A DNA stretch of 23,665 bases, from positions 1 to 23,665 of the forward strand of contig JALJEE010002110.1 of the NCBI GenBank assembly GCA_023231475.1, in the 5' to 3' direction. The notes under the pieces are model-generated. The model saw nothing but the letters and a program-made list of their open reading frames with translations, was not told the DNA's origin and did not search any database. This document shows positions 9,132 through 19,071 of the stretch, one piece after another; position 1 is the stretch's first letter; each line of letters opens with the position of its first letter. Origin of the DNA: Seison nebaliae. Taxonomy: Eukaryota > Rotifera > Pararotatoria > Seisonacea > Seisonidae. The position numbers were made by a program, and so were the translations under genes.

Positions 9132-9335
9132 GATTATGAGAATTTCTCGAATTTCTTTAAATTTAATAAACTATGAAATTTATTAATATGAAAATATCTT
9201 ATTTGAGTAAATGACATTTTGAATGATGAAAATTATTAATGAAAAACAAATCTAATTAAATTGGAGAAGGAGATATTAGAAAAGAAAGCCATTTCTCTAG
9301 ACATCAATTTTTTTTAAGAGCATTTCTTCATTATT

Positions 9336-12300
9336 ATGAATCGATCTGATAAATTGATAGTGAAACCTTTGTTAGTTTTTCAGAGTGTTTTCTTTACATT
9401 TATTTATTAAATATTCCTTTCGTCTTTTAATATGAATTAAAATTGTTTATCATTTTTTAATAAATTAAAATTTTTTTTAAAGTTTTTTGTTTTTTAATGT
9501 TTTTAAAAATTTTTCCAGAGGTGCCGGACAAGAAGTCGGTCGGAGTTGTGTTTATTTGGAGTATAAAAAAAAGAAATTATTAGTTGGATTAATTATTTGG
9601 TAAATTAAATGAATAAAATGTTTGTTAGTTAGATTTTGGAATTCATCCTGGACTGGTAGGTCGAGCAGCATTGCCATTTATTGATGAGATAAATCCAGAA
9701 GAAATCGATCTACTTTTAGTTACACAGTTCAATTTTGTTTCTGTTCAATTCAAAAAATTCGTTATGATAATTCATCATTTTTAAAGTTTCCATTTAGATC
9801 ATTGTGGTGCTCTACCATGGTTTTTGAAGAACACAAATTTCAACGGTCGTGTCTTCATGACACATTCAACAAAAGCCATTTATAAATGGTTATTATCAGA
9901 TGCCATTCGTATAGGAAGTGGAACATGTCCAGAAGAACATTTGTTTAGTAAGAAAGATTTGACTGAATCATTAGATCGAATAGAAACGATCGATTTCCAT
10001 CAAGATATCGAAATTGGAGGAATTAATTTCAAAGCATTTCATGCAGGTCATGTCTTAGGTGCTGCAATGTTTCTAATAAAGATTGCTGGAGTACAAATAC
10101 TTTATACTGGCGATTTCTCTCGAGAAGAAGATCGACATTTGATGGCAGCGGAAATTCCGATGGAATCCGACGAATTGGCACATCCTGATATTTTGATATG
10201 TGAGTCCACTTACGGCACACATAATCATGAGACGAGACAAAAGAGAGAAAGTCGTTTTACAAATTGTATTCGCAACATTGTTCTAGAACGTGGTGGTCGT
10301 TGTCTCATTCCCGTATTTGCTTTAGGTCGTGCACAAGAACTTCTCTTAATTGTCGAAGAGTTTTGGGAGGAACATAAAGATGAATTGGGAAATATTCCAA
10401 TTTATTATTCATCGTCACTCGCTAGAAAATGTCTCAATGTTTATCAAACATATTTCGGTTCGATGAACGATTCTATCAAGAAACAAATCGCTATTCATAA
10501 TCCATTCGACTTCAAACATATTAAAGCATTACATGTTTTCTTTTCTCATTTTCGTTCGTCGTTTCATTGAGAATTTTGAAGAAAACTTCCGAATTTAGTT
10601 GTGATGGTCCATGCCTCGTATTCGCCACACCAGGAATGATGCAAAGTGGATTCTCCAGAGATTTGTTCGAAAATTGGTGTTCCGATCCGAGAAATGGTGT
10701 GATAATTGCCGGATATAGTGTTGAAGGAACTTTGGCAAAAGTTTCATAATTTTTTTTTTGAAATTTTTTTATTTTCAAAATTTTTTCAACTTTTATGAAA
10801 TTTTTTCAATTTTATTATTTTGAAATTTTTTGAAATTTTATTATTTTGAAAATTTTTGAAATTTTATGAAATTTTTTCATTTTAATTTTTTGGAAATTTT
10901 TTCAACTTTTATGAAATTTTTTCAATTTTATTATTTTGAAATTTTTTCAACTTTTATGAAATTTTTCCAATTTTATTATTTTGAAATTTTTTCAATTTTT
11001 ATTTTTTGGAAATTTTTCAAATTTTATGAAATTTTTTCATTTTAATTTTTTGGAAATTTTTTCAACTTTTATGAAATTTTTTCAATTTTATTATTTTGAA
11101 ATTTTTTCAATTTTTATTTTTTGGAAATTTGAAATTTTTACTTTTTTGAAATTTTAATTTTAATTTGTTATAAATTTTCAGCATTTGTCAACTAATCCGA
11201 CGGAAGTGGTAAATGCCAACGGACTCAAACTACCAGTAAAATGTTCGTTAGAGAATATTTCGTTTTCGGCACATACCGATTATTGTCAGACATCTCGATT
11301 TATTCAAAAAATTCGACCGCCACACATCATTTTAGTACATGGTGAGGAGAATTTGATGAAATCATTAAAAGGTGGTTTGGAGAAACAGTTCGTGGCTTTA
11401 CGAACCACTTTCCAAGGAACTGATGATCCATTGGCCACATACAAACCAGAAATATATTGTCCTAAGAATACTCAAAGTGTTGAAGTGATATTTCAGGATG
11501 AGAGTCATGCTGATATTGTGGGACGATTAGCTGAACGTAAATTGATGGAAGATGTGATAATGAAAGGATTTATAGTGAAGAAGAATTTGAAATATCAAAT
11601 TATTGATCCATCTGAATTATCCAGTTCATTTTTTACGAAATTTTATTTCTATTTATTCCAGAATATTACAATGTCAATCAGATGACGATCAAAGAGAAAT
11701 TGATGATTCCAATCGATCCTCAAATTGTGACGATAAAGAAACTTTTAATTCAATTAGAATATTTGTTGAATGAAACTGCCAGTTTCCATTGTCATGGAGA
11801 TACGAGAGATTATTCTGGTTTGATTTAATTTCCTTTAATTTCTTTTCATTCTCTTTTTCCAGAAGTGAAAGATGCACAATTGATGAAGATCATTTATTTC
11901 GATAAGAATCAATTGACGGAAATGGAAGTGAAAGAAATTCGATTATTCAACAATTCCTTAACTTTATCATTTCCTTCAACTGATATGATTCTCTTACAAG
12001 TTATAAAACAATTTTATTTTCATATTAATTATTAATATTTATATATTATCAAATTATTATTAATATATAAATATAAATTAATTAAAAAATTTTAATTTAT
12101 AAATAAGTGGATTGGAAGTCCAACACATGATATGTTCGCTGACGCAGTTATCTTGTCAATACTCTCTATGAGAGAAACGAAGAAAAGTTGAGAATTTTTA
12201 AATTACAAATTTTAATCATTTCATTCTAGTCGATAATACACCGATAACATTGGAACGTAAAAGTGAAATTGTGGATTGTAGTGAAGAACATTTGTTCGAT

Positions 12301-12796
12301 TGTATCGCTGATATTTTAGTGGAGATATTTAAAATTTCTGAAGTGACTTCGTCCGATAAATTAAATTTCAATTTAATCGACGAATCTGATGAGACGATGG
12401 AAGATATGACGAAAATTAATTTGGAAGAAACGACAATTATCAAGAATAAGAATAAGAATCTAATTCGACTTTATTTGGACGATGTGAAGAGACGAAATAT
12501 TTTAACCGAAAGAAATATCGATATATCTTCTCTCCTTACTCAAATGAAGAGGGAGAAGAAAGAAGATAAGAAGAAATTTAATTTGGAAGAGAAACGAACA
12601 TTTCATCCTAATTTCATTGTTGTAGATGTTGATGTGATGAAAAAAGTTTTTTTTTTCCTATTTTAAATTCTTCTTTTCAAACTATTTTCCATATTAGAAA
12701 GTTCGTTGCAATTCATCATGTTACTTGAAAGAATATGTTAATATTATTCTCAAGAATGTTATACTCTCGTTGAAACCGTTGAGAGAAATTTTATAA
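9336..12796 (+). CDS. CPSF3: Cleavage and polyadenylation endonuclease CPSF73
   Basis: Eleven exons: 9336-9370, 9519-9582, 9629-9726, 9787-10534, 10582-10740, 11182-11623, 11662-11817, 11863-11999, 12108-12186, 12230-12645, 12698-12796. They encode 810 aa. This is the nuclear zinc-dependent endonuclease that cuts pre-mRNA before polyadenylation and processes histone mRNA 3' ends. The start [20 protein letters not shown] aligns with the family N-terminus. The metallo-beta-lactamase motif HFHLDH (66-71) is intact, as are HAGHVLG (H154), GDFS (D175), CESTYG (E205), SFSAHTDY and ILVHGE. The beta-CASP segment ([33 protein letters not shown]) is complete. The C-terminal third is divergent and about 110 residues longer than in human (684 aa in total), with a Lys/Glu-rich stretch in exon 10. 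Introns are 38-148 nt, except 10741-11181 (441 nt of tandem A/T repeats). AATAAA at 12830-12835. Confidence 0.93.
10755..11160 (+). repeat. Tandem A/T repeat filling a CPSF73 intron
   Basis: The intron 10741-11181 is built of degenerate units such as GAAATTTTTTCAACTTTTAT and GAAATTTTTTCAATTTTATT. A longer period is also visible, because the phrase AATTTTTTGGAAATTTTTTC recurs. Most other introns of this gene are 38-60 nt, so array growth accounts for its size. Confidence 0.85.
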
Positions 12797-12900
12797 ATCT
12801 CATATTAGAACGGTAATTGTTGAATATTAAATAAAATTTGTCTCGAACCATTTGTTTATAAAGAATCAATGGAACTTTGGACTTAACTTTTTTTTTCCAA

Positions 12901-12907
12901 TATAAAT
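12901..12907 (+). promoter_or_regulatory. TATA box of paralogue C
   Basis: TATAAAT, 45-51 nt before the ATG at 12952, matching the placement in paralogue B. Confidence 0.5.
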
Positions 12908-12951
12908 ATTTCACTTTTCTATTCACAAAAATAATTTAGTGTCTTAACAAA

Positions 12952-13377
12952 ATGAAATTGACTATTTTTCTTATCTTCGTTTTTGCTTGTGTTGCTTTAG
13001 CACGTGGTGGCAACAATAAGAAATTAGATAAACTTTTGGGTTGTCCTAAATTCAGTTGTGAAAAAAAATGTAGAGAACACGGACATCAACGTAGCAAGAC
13101 AGATTTATGTAGAATTTGCGAATGTCTCGATGATCCATGTAAAGTGAGAACTTTCTTCAAATAAATTTCAAAAAATTAAATTTGAATTTTAGAAAATCAC
13201 TTGTCCATCCGAATACACTTGTTCAACTCATTTCCACAAGAGCGTTGGTGCATGTGTACGAAGTTCCTTCTCATCAATAATTATTTCCAATTAATTATTT
13301 CATGTTCTTTAGGTGATATCAGAGATCGATATGTGGCAGCAAAGAAAATGGGCCGAGGACGAAGAAACCAAATGTAA
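12952..13377 (+). CDS. Secreted ten-cysteine antistasin-like peptide, paralogue C
   Basis: Three exons (12952-13143, 13193-13262, 13313-13377) with introns of 49 and 50 nt in phases 0 and 1 encode 108 aa. The signal peptide is about 17 residues (ends CVALA). The mature N-terminus is shorter and more basic than in A and B (RGGNNKKLDKLLG). The ten-cysteine pattern is the same, with the signature LCRICECLDDPC. Exon 2 is again 70 nt and reads TCSTHFHKSVGACVR, nearly identical to paralogue B (ICSTFFHRSVASCIR). Exon 3 encodes a basic tail, KKMGRGRRNQM. The donor of intron 1 is GTGAGA, one of the few ordinary-looking donors here. AATAAA at 13575-13580. Confidence 0.83.
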
Positions 13378-13998
13378 TCGAAAATGTCAAACGAAAGGAC
13401 GATTAATAGACTTTTCAAATATTTTTCGTTTAGAGAAAATATTTATTTTATCATATATCCTTCAGTTTCGATTGAAATTCAGTTAATTATATCTTCTATC
13501 TAAATCTTACTAGTCTTTCTCACAATTCACACAAGTGCTAAAGAGAATTTATTGTTAGATTATTTAATATTTCGAATAAATTATTCGTTTCCCTTATTCA
13601 ACTTAAATAACATCATCACAATTTAATCAATATTACATCAATTAATTCTATTCTAAAATTTTTCAATTAGAAAATTTGATTATATATAATAATAATTATT
13701 ATATTTCATTTTTTATAGTTCTAGTATAGTAAGAAAAAAAATAAGATTATTTTGATGAAAGTTTTAAAATATACGAGATTTTGATTTTCAGATAATTTCA
13801 ATATGAGAATTGGGCGAAAAAAAATTTTTGAATTTAAATACCGTTTCTTGAGCTTTTCTTTCTTAGAGTATAATTTCAATTGATTGAAATGAAGAAAGAT
13901 ATATTGAACGAATTTCAAAAGTTTAGTTGAGAAGAAATAAATGTTTTGGAATTCCTTTGAAATTTGGGAATTGATAGAAATATATTTCGGTAAGAGTG
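13378..13998. other. Intergenic stretch between paralogue C and p62
   Basis: Very A/T-rich. It holds the probable polyadenylation signal of paralogue C at 13575. Minus-strand open frames (13721-13918, 13915-14124) are A/T-driven and show no domain, so I do not call them. Confidence 0.55.
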
Positions 13999-16541
13999 AT
14001 GGAAGAACAACTGAAGTTTTCGATGGATAATATATCGGTCGGGAGGAAGTTGTTTAATTTTCAATGTTTTGAAAATTATTTGGTTCTCTCGCCGTTGGAT
14101 GTGAAGAGTGATACGATTAAACATATAGAATATTCGGCGATCAAAACATTAAGAACGTCGAAAGATGTGCAGAAGATGTTGATGAAAATCACTCTCCAAA
14201 AATCGAACGATATCAACATGTGTTGTGCTGACAAGACACGTAGTAATGAGAGGTTGAAACTGTTTCAAAATACGGCGAAATTCTTGACGGAGAAAATTGA
14301 ACAACAATATTCCATCAAAATCGACGATTATAAAGAAAAGAAAAAGTTTAATTTTTAAAAAATTTATTTTCTTCTATAATATTTCAAGAATTTTACAAGA
14401 CAATTTATTCTTGTTGAATTTATACAAGACGTTAGTGGGTGGGAAAGTGATGACTGCTAAAGATTTTTGGAAACATTATGAGACGAATGAAACTGTCAAA
14501 CATAATGACGGCGCCAAAACGACGAAAGACAATCGAGGATTTCCCACCGGATTCTTAGTTATTTTGTTGTTATCATTATTCAACTGTTTATAGTTTTTTA
14601 GGCTGAAATTAAAATCGGTCCAGATAATGCATTCCATTTGACTGATCAAATAATGAATCTCATTTATAAATTATATCCTGAAGTACATAAAAAATATCAA
14701 CGATCTGTTGTGGAAAAGAAAACGATAAGTCATATGGAATTCTGGACGGAATTTCTACAATCACATTTCTTCTATAAAGACTTAACAAGTAAATCGACTT
14801 TCTTCGAAGAATCAAATTTTGGTTAATATCCCTCCAAAATAACTTTTTTAGTATTTACCTAAAATTTTACAACAATTTTCTGACAATCGTAAATGTTTTT
14901 TTTGAAAAATGTTTTGAGTTTTTTGTTTTCTTTTGAAAAATGTTTTGAGTTTTTTTTGGTTTTTTTCAAAAATATTTTGAGTTTTTTGTTTTTTTCTCAA
15001 AAATATTTTTAGTTTTTTAATTGTTCAACAAATTTTTTAATTATTCAACAAATTTTTGAGTTTTTTCTTTTTCTAACAAATTTTTCAGTTTCTTAATTTT
15101 TCTAACAAATTTTTAAGTTTTTTAATTTTTTTAACAAATTTTTAAGTTTTTTAATTTTTTTAACAAATTTTTCAGTTTTTTAATTTTTTTAACAAATTTT
15201 TCAGTTTTTTAATTTTTTTAACAAATTTTTCAGTTTTTTAATTTTTTAAACAAATTTTTAAGTTTTTTTAATTTTTAAACAAAATTTGGAATTTTTCAAT
15301 TTTTCAAGAAATTTTTGAGTATTCAAATTTATATTTTCCTTCCAGTCAATGACCAACAATTAGAAATAATTGAAGATTATGCACATTTGAAAATCAGTGG
15401 AATTGACAAGACGGATATACGAGAAGCATATCATACAGAAGATGACGAGAAGAAATATAGAGAATGTGAAGATTTGGGTATTCCATCGAATGACAATATC
15501 ATCCAACGAACGAATTATCAATCACTTCGTATATTGGAGGCGAGTGAAATGGATAACAAACTGTTGAGTGAAGGAACGGACGTTTGTGACGAACTCCAAA
15601 AAGAATGTGAAGAGAAATTATCGGATAAGATGGAAATCGATGAGGATAATGGAAATCCGAATGAATTGAGCAATGTGGAGAAAGGAAATGAAATGGAATA
15701 TCTGAATTATATGAATTCGTTCGATTCGGCCATGCTTTATGCTCTCAATACGTTAGATACGAATGATTTGAATGAATGGAAGAAATCAGTCCAGAATAAT
15801 TTCAATACATTCCACAACGATATTTATGATGAGAATCAGACGGATATTTCCATAAAAGAACAAATTAAATTAAGTGACGTGATTCGGGAGGAATATTTAC
15901 CCGAGAAATATATTGGGAAAGAAGTGAAGATTGATGAATCAACAAAAGAATATTTGATGAATTATTCAAATTCATTAAACGAATTGAAAAATTATCGGAA
16001 TAGAATAAACGACGAAAATGTTCGTTTTATTTTTAAATTTTTTTAGAAACTTTTCTTTTTAGTCATGTAAATTGTTGACGGAGATGAATACGGCGAATGA
16101 ATCGTTCGATTATTCTCTCGTTCGTAAATTGAATAATGAGAAAGAAGATGGTGATGATGATGATGATGATGAGGAGGAGGATGTCTTCATCGAACCAGAG
16201 AAGATATTATCGAAAGAAGATTATAAAAAATATGTGGAAATTTATTCGGCATTTCTCGAATTAGCACGTCATTTTTGGAGTTGTTTCCCCGCATTTAAAT
16301 CTTTCCGGTCAAAATTGACTAAGATGCGGGAACATCTCGTTAAATTTGAAACGACAATTCTTGCTGATTTCGAACAACGAATGTTAAGTGAATATGATAA
16401 TGAATACGATGTTATTAATTCAATTTCATTACATCTTTCTAATCAATTCTTCATTTCCAGTTTACAGCCCATTTGAGATTAATGTTATCTCGAATTTATA
16501 ATCGCTACAATCAATATGAGGAAATTATCAAAAACAAATAG
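13999..16541 (+). CDS. GTF2H1: TFIIH subunit p62 (general transcription factor IIH subunit 1)
   Basis: Six exons (13999-14345, 14389-14557, 14602-14821, 15346-16019, 16063-16410, 16461-16541) encode 612 aa; human p62 has 548. It is a core subunit of TFIIH, used in RNA polymerase II initiation and nucleotide excision repair. The N-terminal 110 or so residues match the divergent PH domain of p62 in pattern. Two BSD domains follow: FLLNLYKTLVGGKVMTAKDF with FWKHYE, then the segment around SHMEFWTEFLQSHFFYKD. Exon 4 is acidic and poorly conserved. Exon 5 carries an Asp/Glu run and the diagnostic C-terminal helix ELARHFWSCFPAF. Exon 6 gives the final short helix (LRLMLSRIYNRYNQYEE). Introns are 43-50 nt, except intron 3 (14822-15345, 524 nt of tandem repeats). 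AATAAA at 16597-16602. Confidence 0.9.
14890..15310 (+). repeat. Tandem A/T repeats filling a p62 intron
   Basis: Two arrays fill the 524-nt intron 14822-15345. The first (about 14895-15015) has units containing AAAATGTTTTGAGTTTTTTG. The second (about 15020-15300) has a 29-32 bp unit, AACAAATTTTTCAGTTTTTT plus AATTTTTTT, in eight or more copies. Several units contain TTTTTCAG, which looks like a 3' splice site. Confidence 0.85.
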
Positions 16542-16848
16542 TTTAGAACGATATTGACGTTTTCACACATGCCAATTATAATTCATCTCGACGGGGAATA
16601 AAATAAAATTTTTCGAAATTCTATCAAATTATCTTTAGGAAAAATAGACAGAAAAACCTAAAAAGAACTACTAAAATTTTAGAAAGAAATTAATGAAATT
16701 TCCGATTTGACAGTTTTTTCCAATTTCTCTCCTAATTACATTCATGGACTGATAAGATATAAAAAGAAAATTTTCATGATTTTCTTATTCTAATTTTAAA
16801 AAAAAATTCATTCATCTTTCGTCTTTTAATACGTTATCTTAATAAATT
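16542..16848. other. Short intergenic region with TATA box
   Basis: Contains the p62 polyadenylation signal (AATAAA 16597) and TATAAAAA at 16758-16765, about 85-90 nt upstream of the next start. Nothing else seen. Confidence 0.5.
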
Positions 16849-17158
16849 ATGGTGAAATATTTATTGATCCTTCTCGTCTGCAATATCTTTTTTTTATCCA
16901 TCAGTCATTGTTGGCCTTTAATGATAAACGATGTTCCACATACAAACTACATGTCAAAACGTGGAAATACTTGGTATGATCTCGGACTTCAACGAATGGA
17001 CTTAGCAAGAGATTTCTCCACCTTATTGGCAAGTTTTGATTAAATTCAATGAAATTTTTTTAATTTTAAATTTAAATTTTGTTTTATTTACAGTAAAGAA
17101 GTTAGTGGATGGTGATGACGGTGCATTGGTCAGACGAGCAACATCAAAAGATTTTTAG
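16849..17158 (+). CDS. Small secreted protein, candidate prepropeptide
   Basis: Two exons (16849-17032, 17094-17158) with a 61-nt phase-1 intron encode 82 aa. Residues 1-20 form a clear signal peptide (MVKYLLILLVCNIFFLSISH). After a short spacer comes MSKR (dibasic 37-38). A 36-residue segment beginning GNTWYDLGLQRMDLARDF then runs up to RR at 75-76, with an internal KK at 63-64. The tail is ATSKDF. The architecture of signal peptide, dibasic cleavage sites and helical amphipathic peptide resembles a neuropeptide or peptide-hormone precursor. There is no C-terminal Gly for amidation before RR, and I cannot match the peptide to a known family. The only cysteines are in or beside the signal peptide. 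Upstream TATAAAAA and downstream AATAAA (17184-17189) support a compact transcription unit. Confidence 0.62.
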
Positions 17159-17360
17159 CCATCAATCTAAAATTGATAAAGGAAATAAAAATTATGATGT
17201 GAATTTGAACCTGATTGCATTCCTGTTAACATTCTTATTGAATAATGTTATAAGAACATTCCCATTGATCGAAATGACATAACCAGAATTTTTCTCATTT
17301 TCAATAAACAATTCTTTGATATCTTTATCAGAGGAAGAATTAATTTAGCTTTGAAAAATT

Positions 17361-18757
17361 CTAACGATTCTTCTCCACATAAAATGTTAAATTGAAAAAT
17401 TTGTAAAGTAATTTCTCTAATTCCAATCGACGTTCAGACACTGAAAAAGTGGGAAAATCTCTAAAGAAAATTTAAACGGAATGGAAACCTTTTTCATATA
17501 ATGATAATTGTTTTAATGTCACAGAATATTGAAAAGTTTTACTAAAACTATCTAAATGAATATATCTAATAAATTGTTAATTAAATTCTCCGAAAAGAAA
17601 GAATTAACCCCATTAGATTGTTATCAATTACTGATTTCTTTTCTGATGAGAGAAATAAGTTATTCGAAATATAATCATCATTGATCAGAGATGTTTGAAT
17701 TAAATTAGTCAATGGTTTTGTATTAGATATCATCTAAAAAAAATATTATTTAATTTAAATTTAAATAGAAATTTAAATTTTCACTTTGTCTATTGGAGAA
17801 TCGACAATGAAGAAAATATTCTTCTCTACTTCTTTCACCGATATGGAATACTAAAAATGATAATTATTTTAAGAAAATTGAACACAATTAAAATTAACAG
17901 AATTCGCCAAATCGATAGTTTGGTGTGAAGAATGGACAAATGCCAAATTGAATAGAACAATAATAATAATATTTTTCATCTTGTCGAGAGATATACCATT
18001 AGATGTAATTAGACGACCAGTAGAATGGATTAACATGGAGAAGTTTCCTTTAATTCTTTTCTGGATATTCACCATCAAAATCTGAATAGTTTCAATTAAA
18101 ATAAAGACGATTTTTTAAACGAATTAACATGAAGGGAATTAATTTCTTCTATAAAGTTCTCCTCATTCGAATAATCGGAGGATATTCGACTAATATATTC
18201 GGATAATATAATTAGATTAATATGATTCTTATACGGTTGTTTAATGAATCCTAAAAATTTTAGAAATAATTCCTGAAATTTTCATTGAAGAATTTACGAG
18301 TGAAAAAGTGAAAACTAGTTGATAGTAATCGATGTTGTCCGTTATATTTATCAATAATTTGTCCAACTGATCTTTCGAGATGTAGACAAGAATCAATTGT
18401 TTTAGATTTTGGAGAAATTGTTGGAGAAGGATGCAATCAAATTGTTGTTCAGTTTCAGTCATCAGTCTAGAGAAATATTCGACTCAAATAAAACTCAAAT
18501 TAAACTTGACGGAATCTGTAATGGAAATTGATTGAAATTTAGAATCTGTCGTTTCTGGAAAGTTTTGGTCATTAATTGTTGTATAGAATAAAATTTTTTT
18601 GATAATTAATGAATCATGGAATATCTACCAATAAAGTGATTAGAATAGATAGAGAACATCTAATTTTAACTTCATAATTCGATGATGATATCGGACAATG
18701 AATTAATAGAGGGGCATTATTATTGTCAATCGCCCAAATGAAGAAATTCGGTAACAT
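17361..18757 (-). CDS. Nine-exon gene of unknown function, possibly longin-like
   Basis: No frame here is long, but nine short minus-strand exons join in frame through GT...AG introns of 43-74 nt: 18757-18629, 18554-18511, 18466-18316, 18272-18129, 18081-17899, 17850-17785, 17733-17609, 17565-17489 and 17440-17361. The product is 332 aa, starting MLPNFFIWAIDNNNAPLLIH. An alternative end skips the last stop by a further intron (17378-17323) and finishes at 17248. I do not recognise the protein. Alternating strands such as LKQLILVYISKDQLDKLLIN and GNFSMLIHSTGRLITSNG recall the repeated longin folds of Mon1/Fuzzy/HPS1-type trafficking proteins; this is a weak inference. Phase consistency across eight introns is the main support. 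The first exon can be read open upstream to an acceptor at about 18805, so the true start may be earlier. Six of the eight donors are not GTR; five of those are GTT and one GTC. Confidence 0.55.
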
Positions 18758-19038
18758 TATTTTGAAGAATTTATCTCGCCGATTACCAGAATATTTCGAC
18801 CTGAACTGTAACCAAGAACGACAAAGAAAATGATCAAATGTAATTGATTATTACGATGGATGAAAGTCTTACTTAACCAGTTTAACTTATTGGCGTCAGA
18901 AAATTATTTTAAAAAATAAAAATTTTCAATTGACATCATTCAGCAAAATTTAAAATTCTGTGCCTACTCCCTTTAATAGAGACAAGATGGACCACTTATA
19001 ATACTTTTGTTCGTAGGCTCCTTTCAATTAGACCATTT

Positions 19039-19071
19039 TAATAATATGCAAATTTCTTTTGCATATTATTA
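19039..19071. repeat. Perfect 14-bp inverted repeat (hairpin)
   Basis: TAATAATATGCAAA and its exact complement flank a 5-nt spacer. It is not followed by a T-run on either side and lies outside any modelled gene. Confidence 0.8.

Noticed and set aside
9583-9605. Ordinary-looking GTAAAT donor in CPSF73 intron 2
   Set aside because: Using it puts a stop codon at the junction. The GTTGGA donor at 9583 rebuilds the conserved [10 protein letters not shown] exactly.
10521-10778. Minus-strand frame of 85 codons over CPSF73
   Set aside because: Shadow of exon 5 and its flanking introns.
17899-17979. Signal-peptide-like start MKNIIIIVLFNLAFVHSS as a separate small secreted gene
   Set aside because: The hydrophobic run lies inside an exon that joins in frame to upstream exons through a 47-nt intron, so it is better explained as an internal strand of the nine-exon gene. 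A separate gene is not fully excluded.
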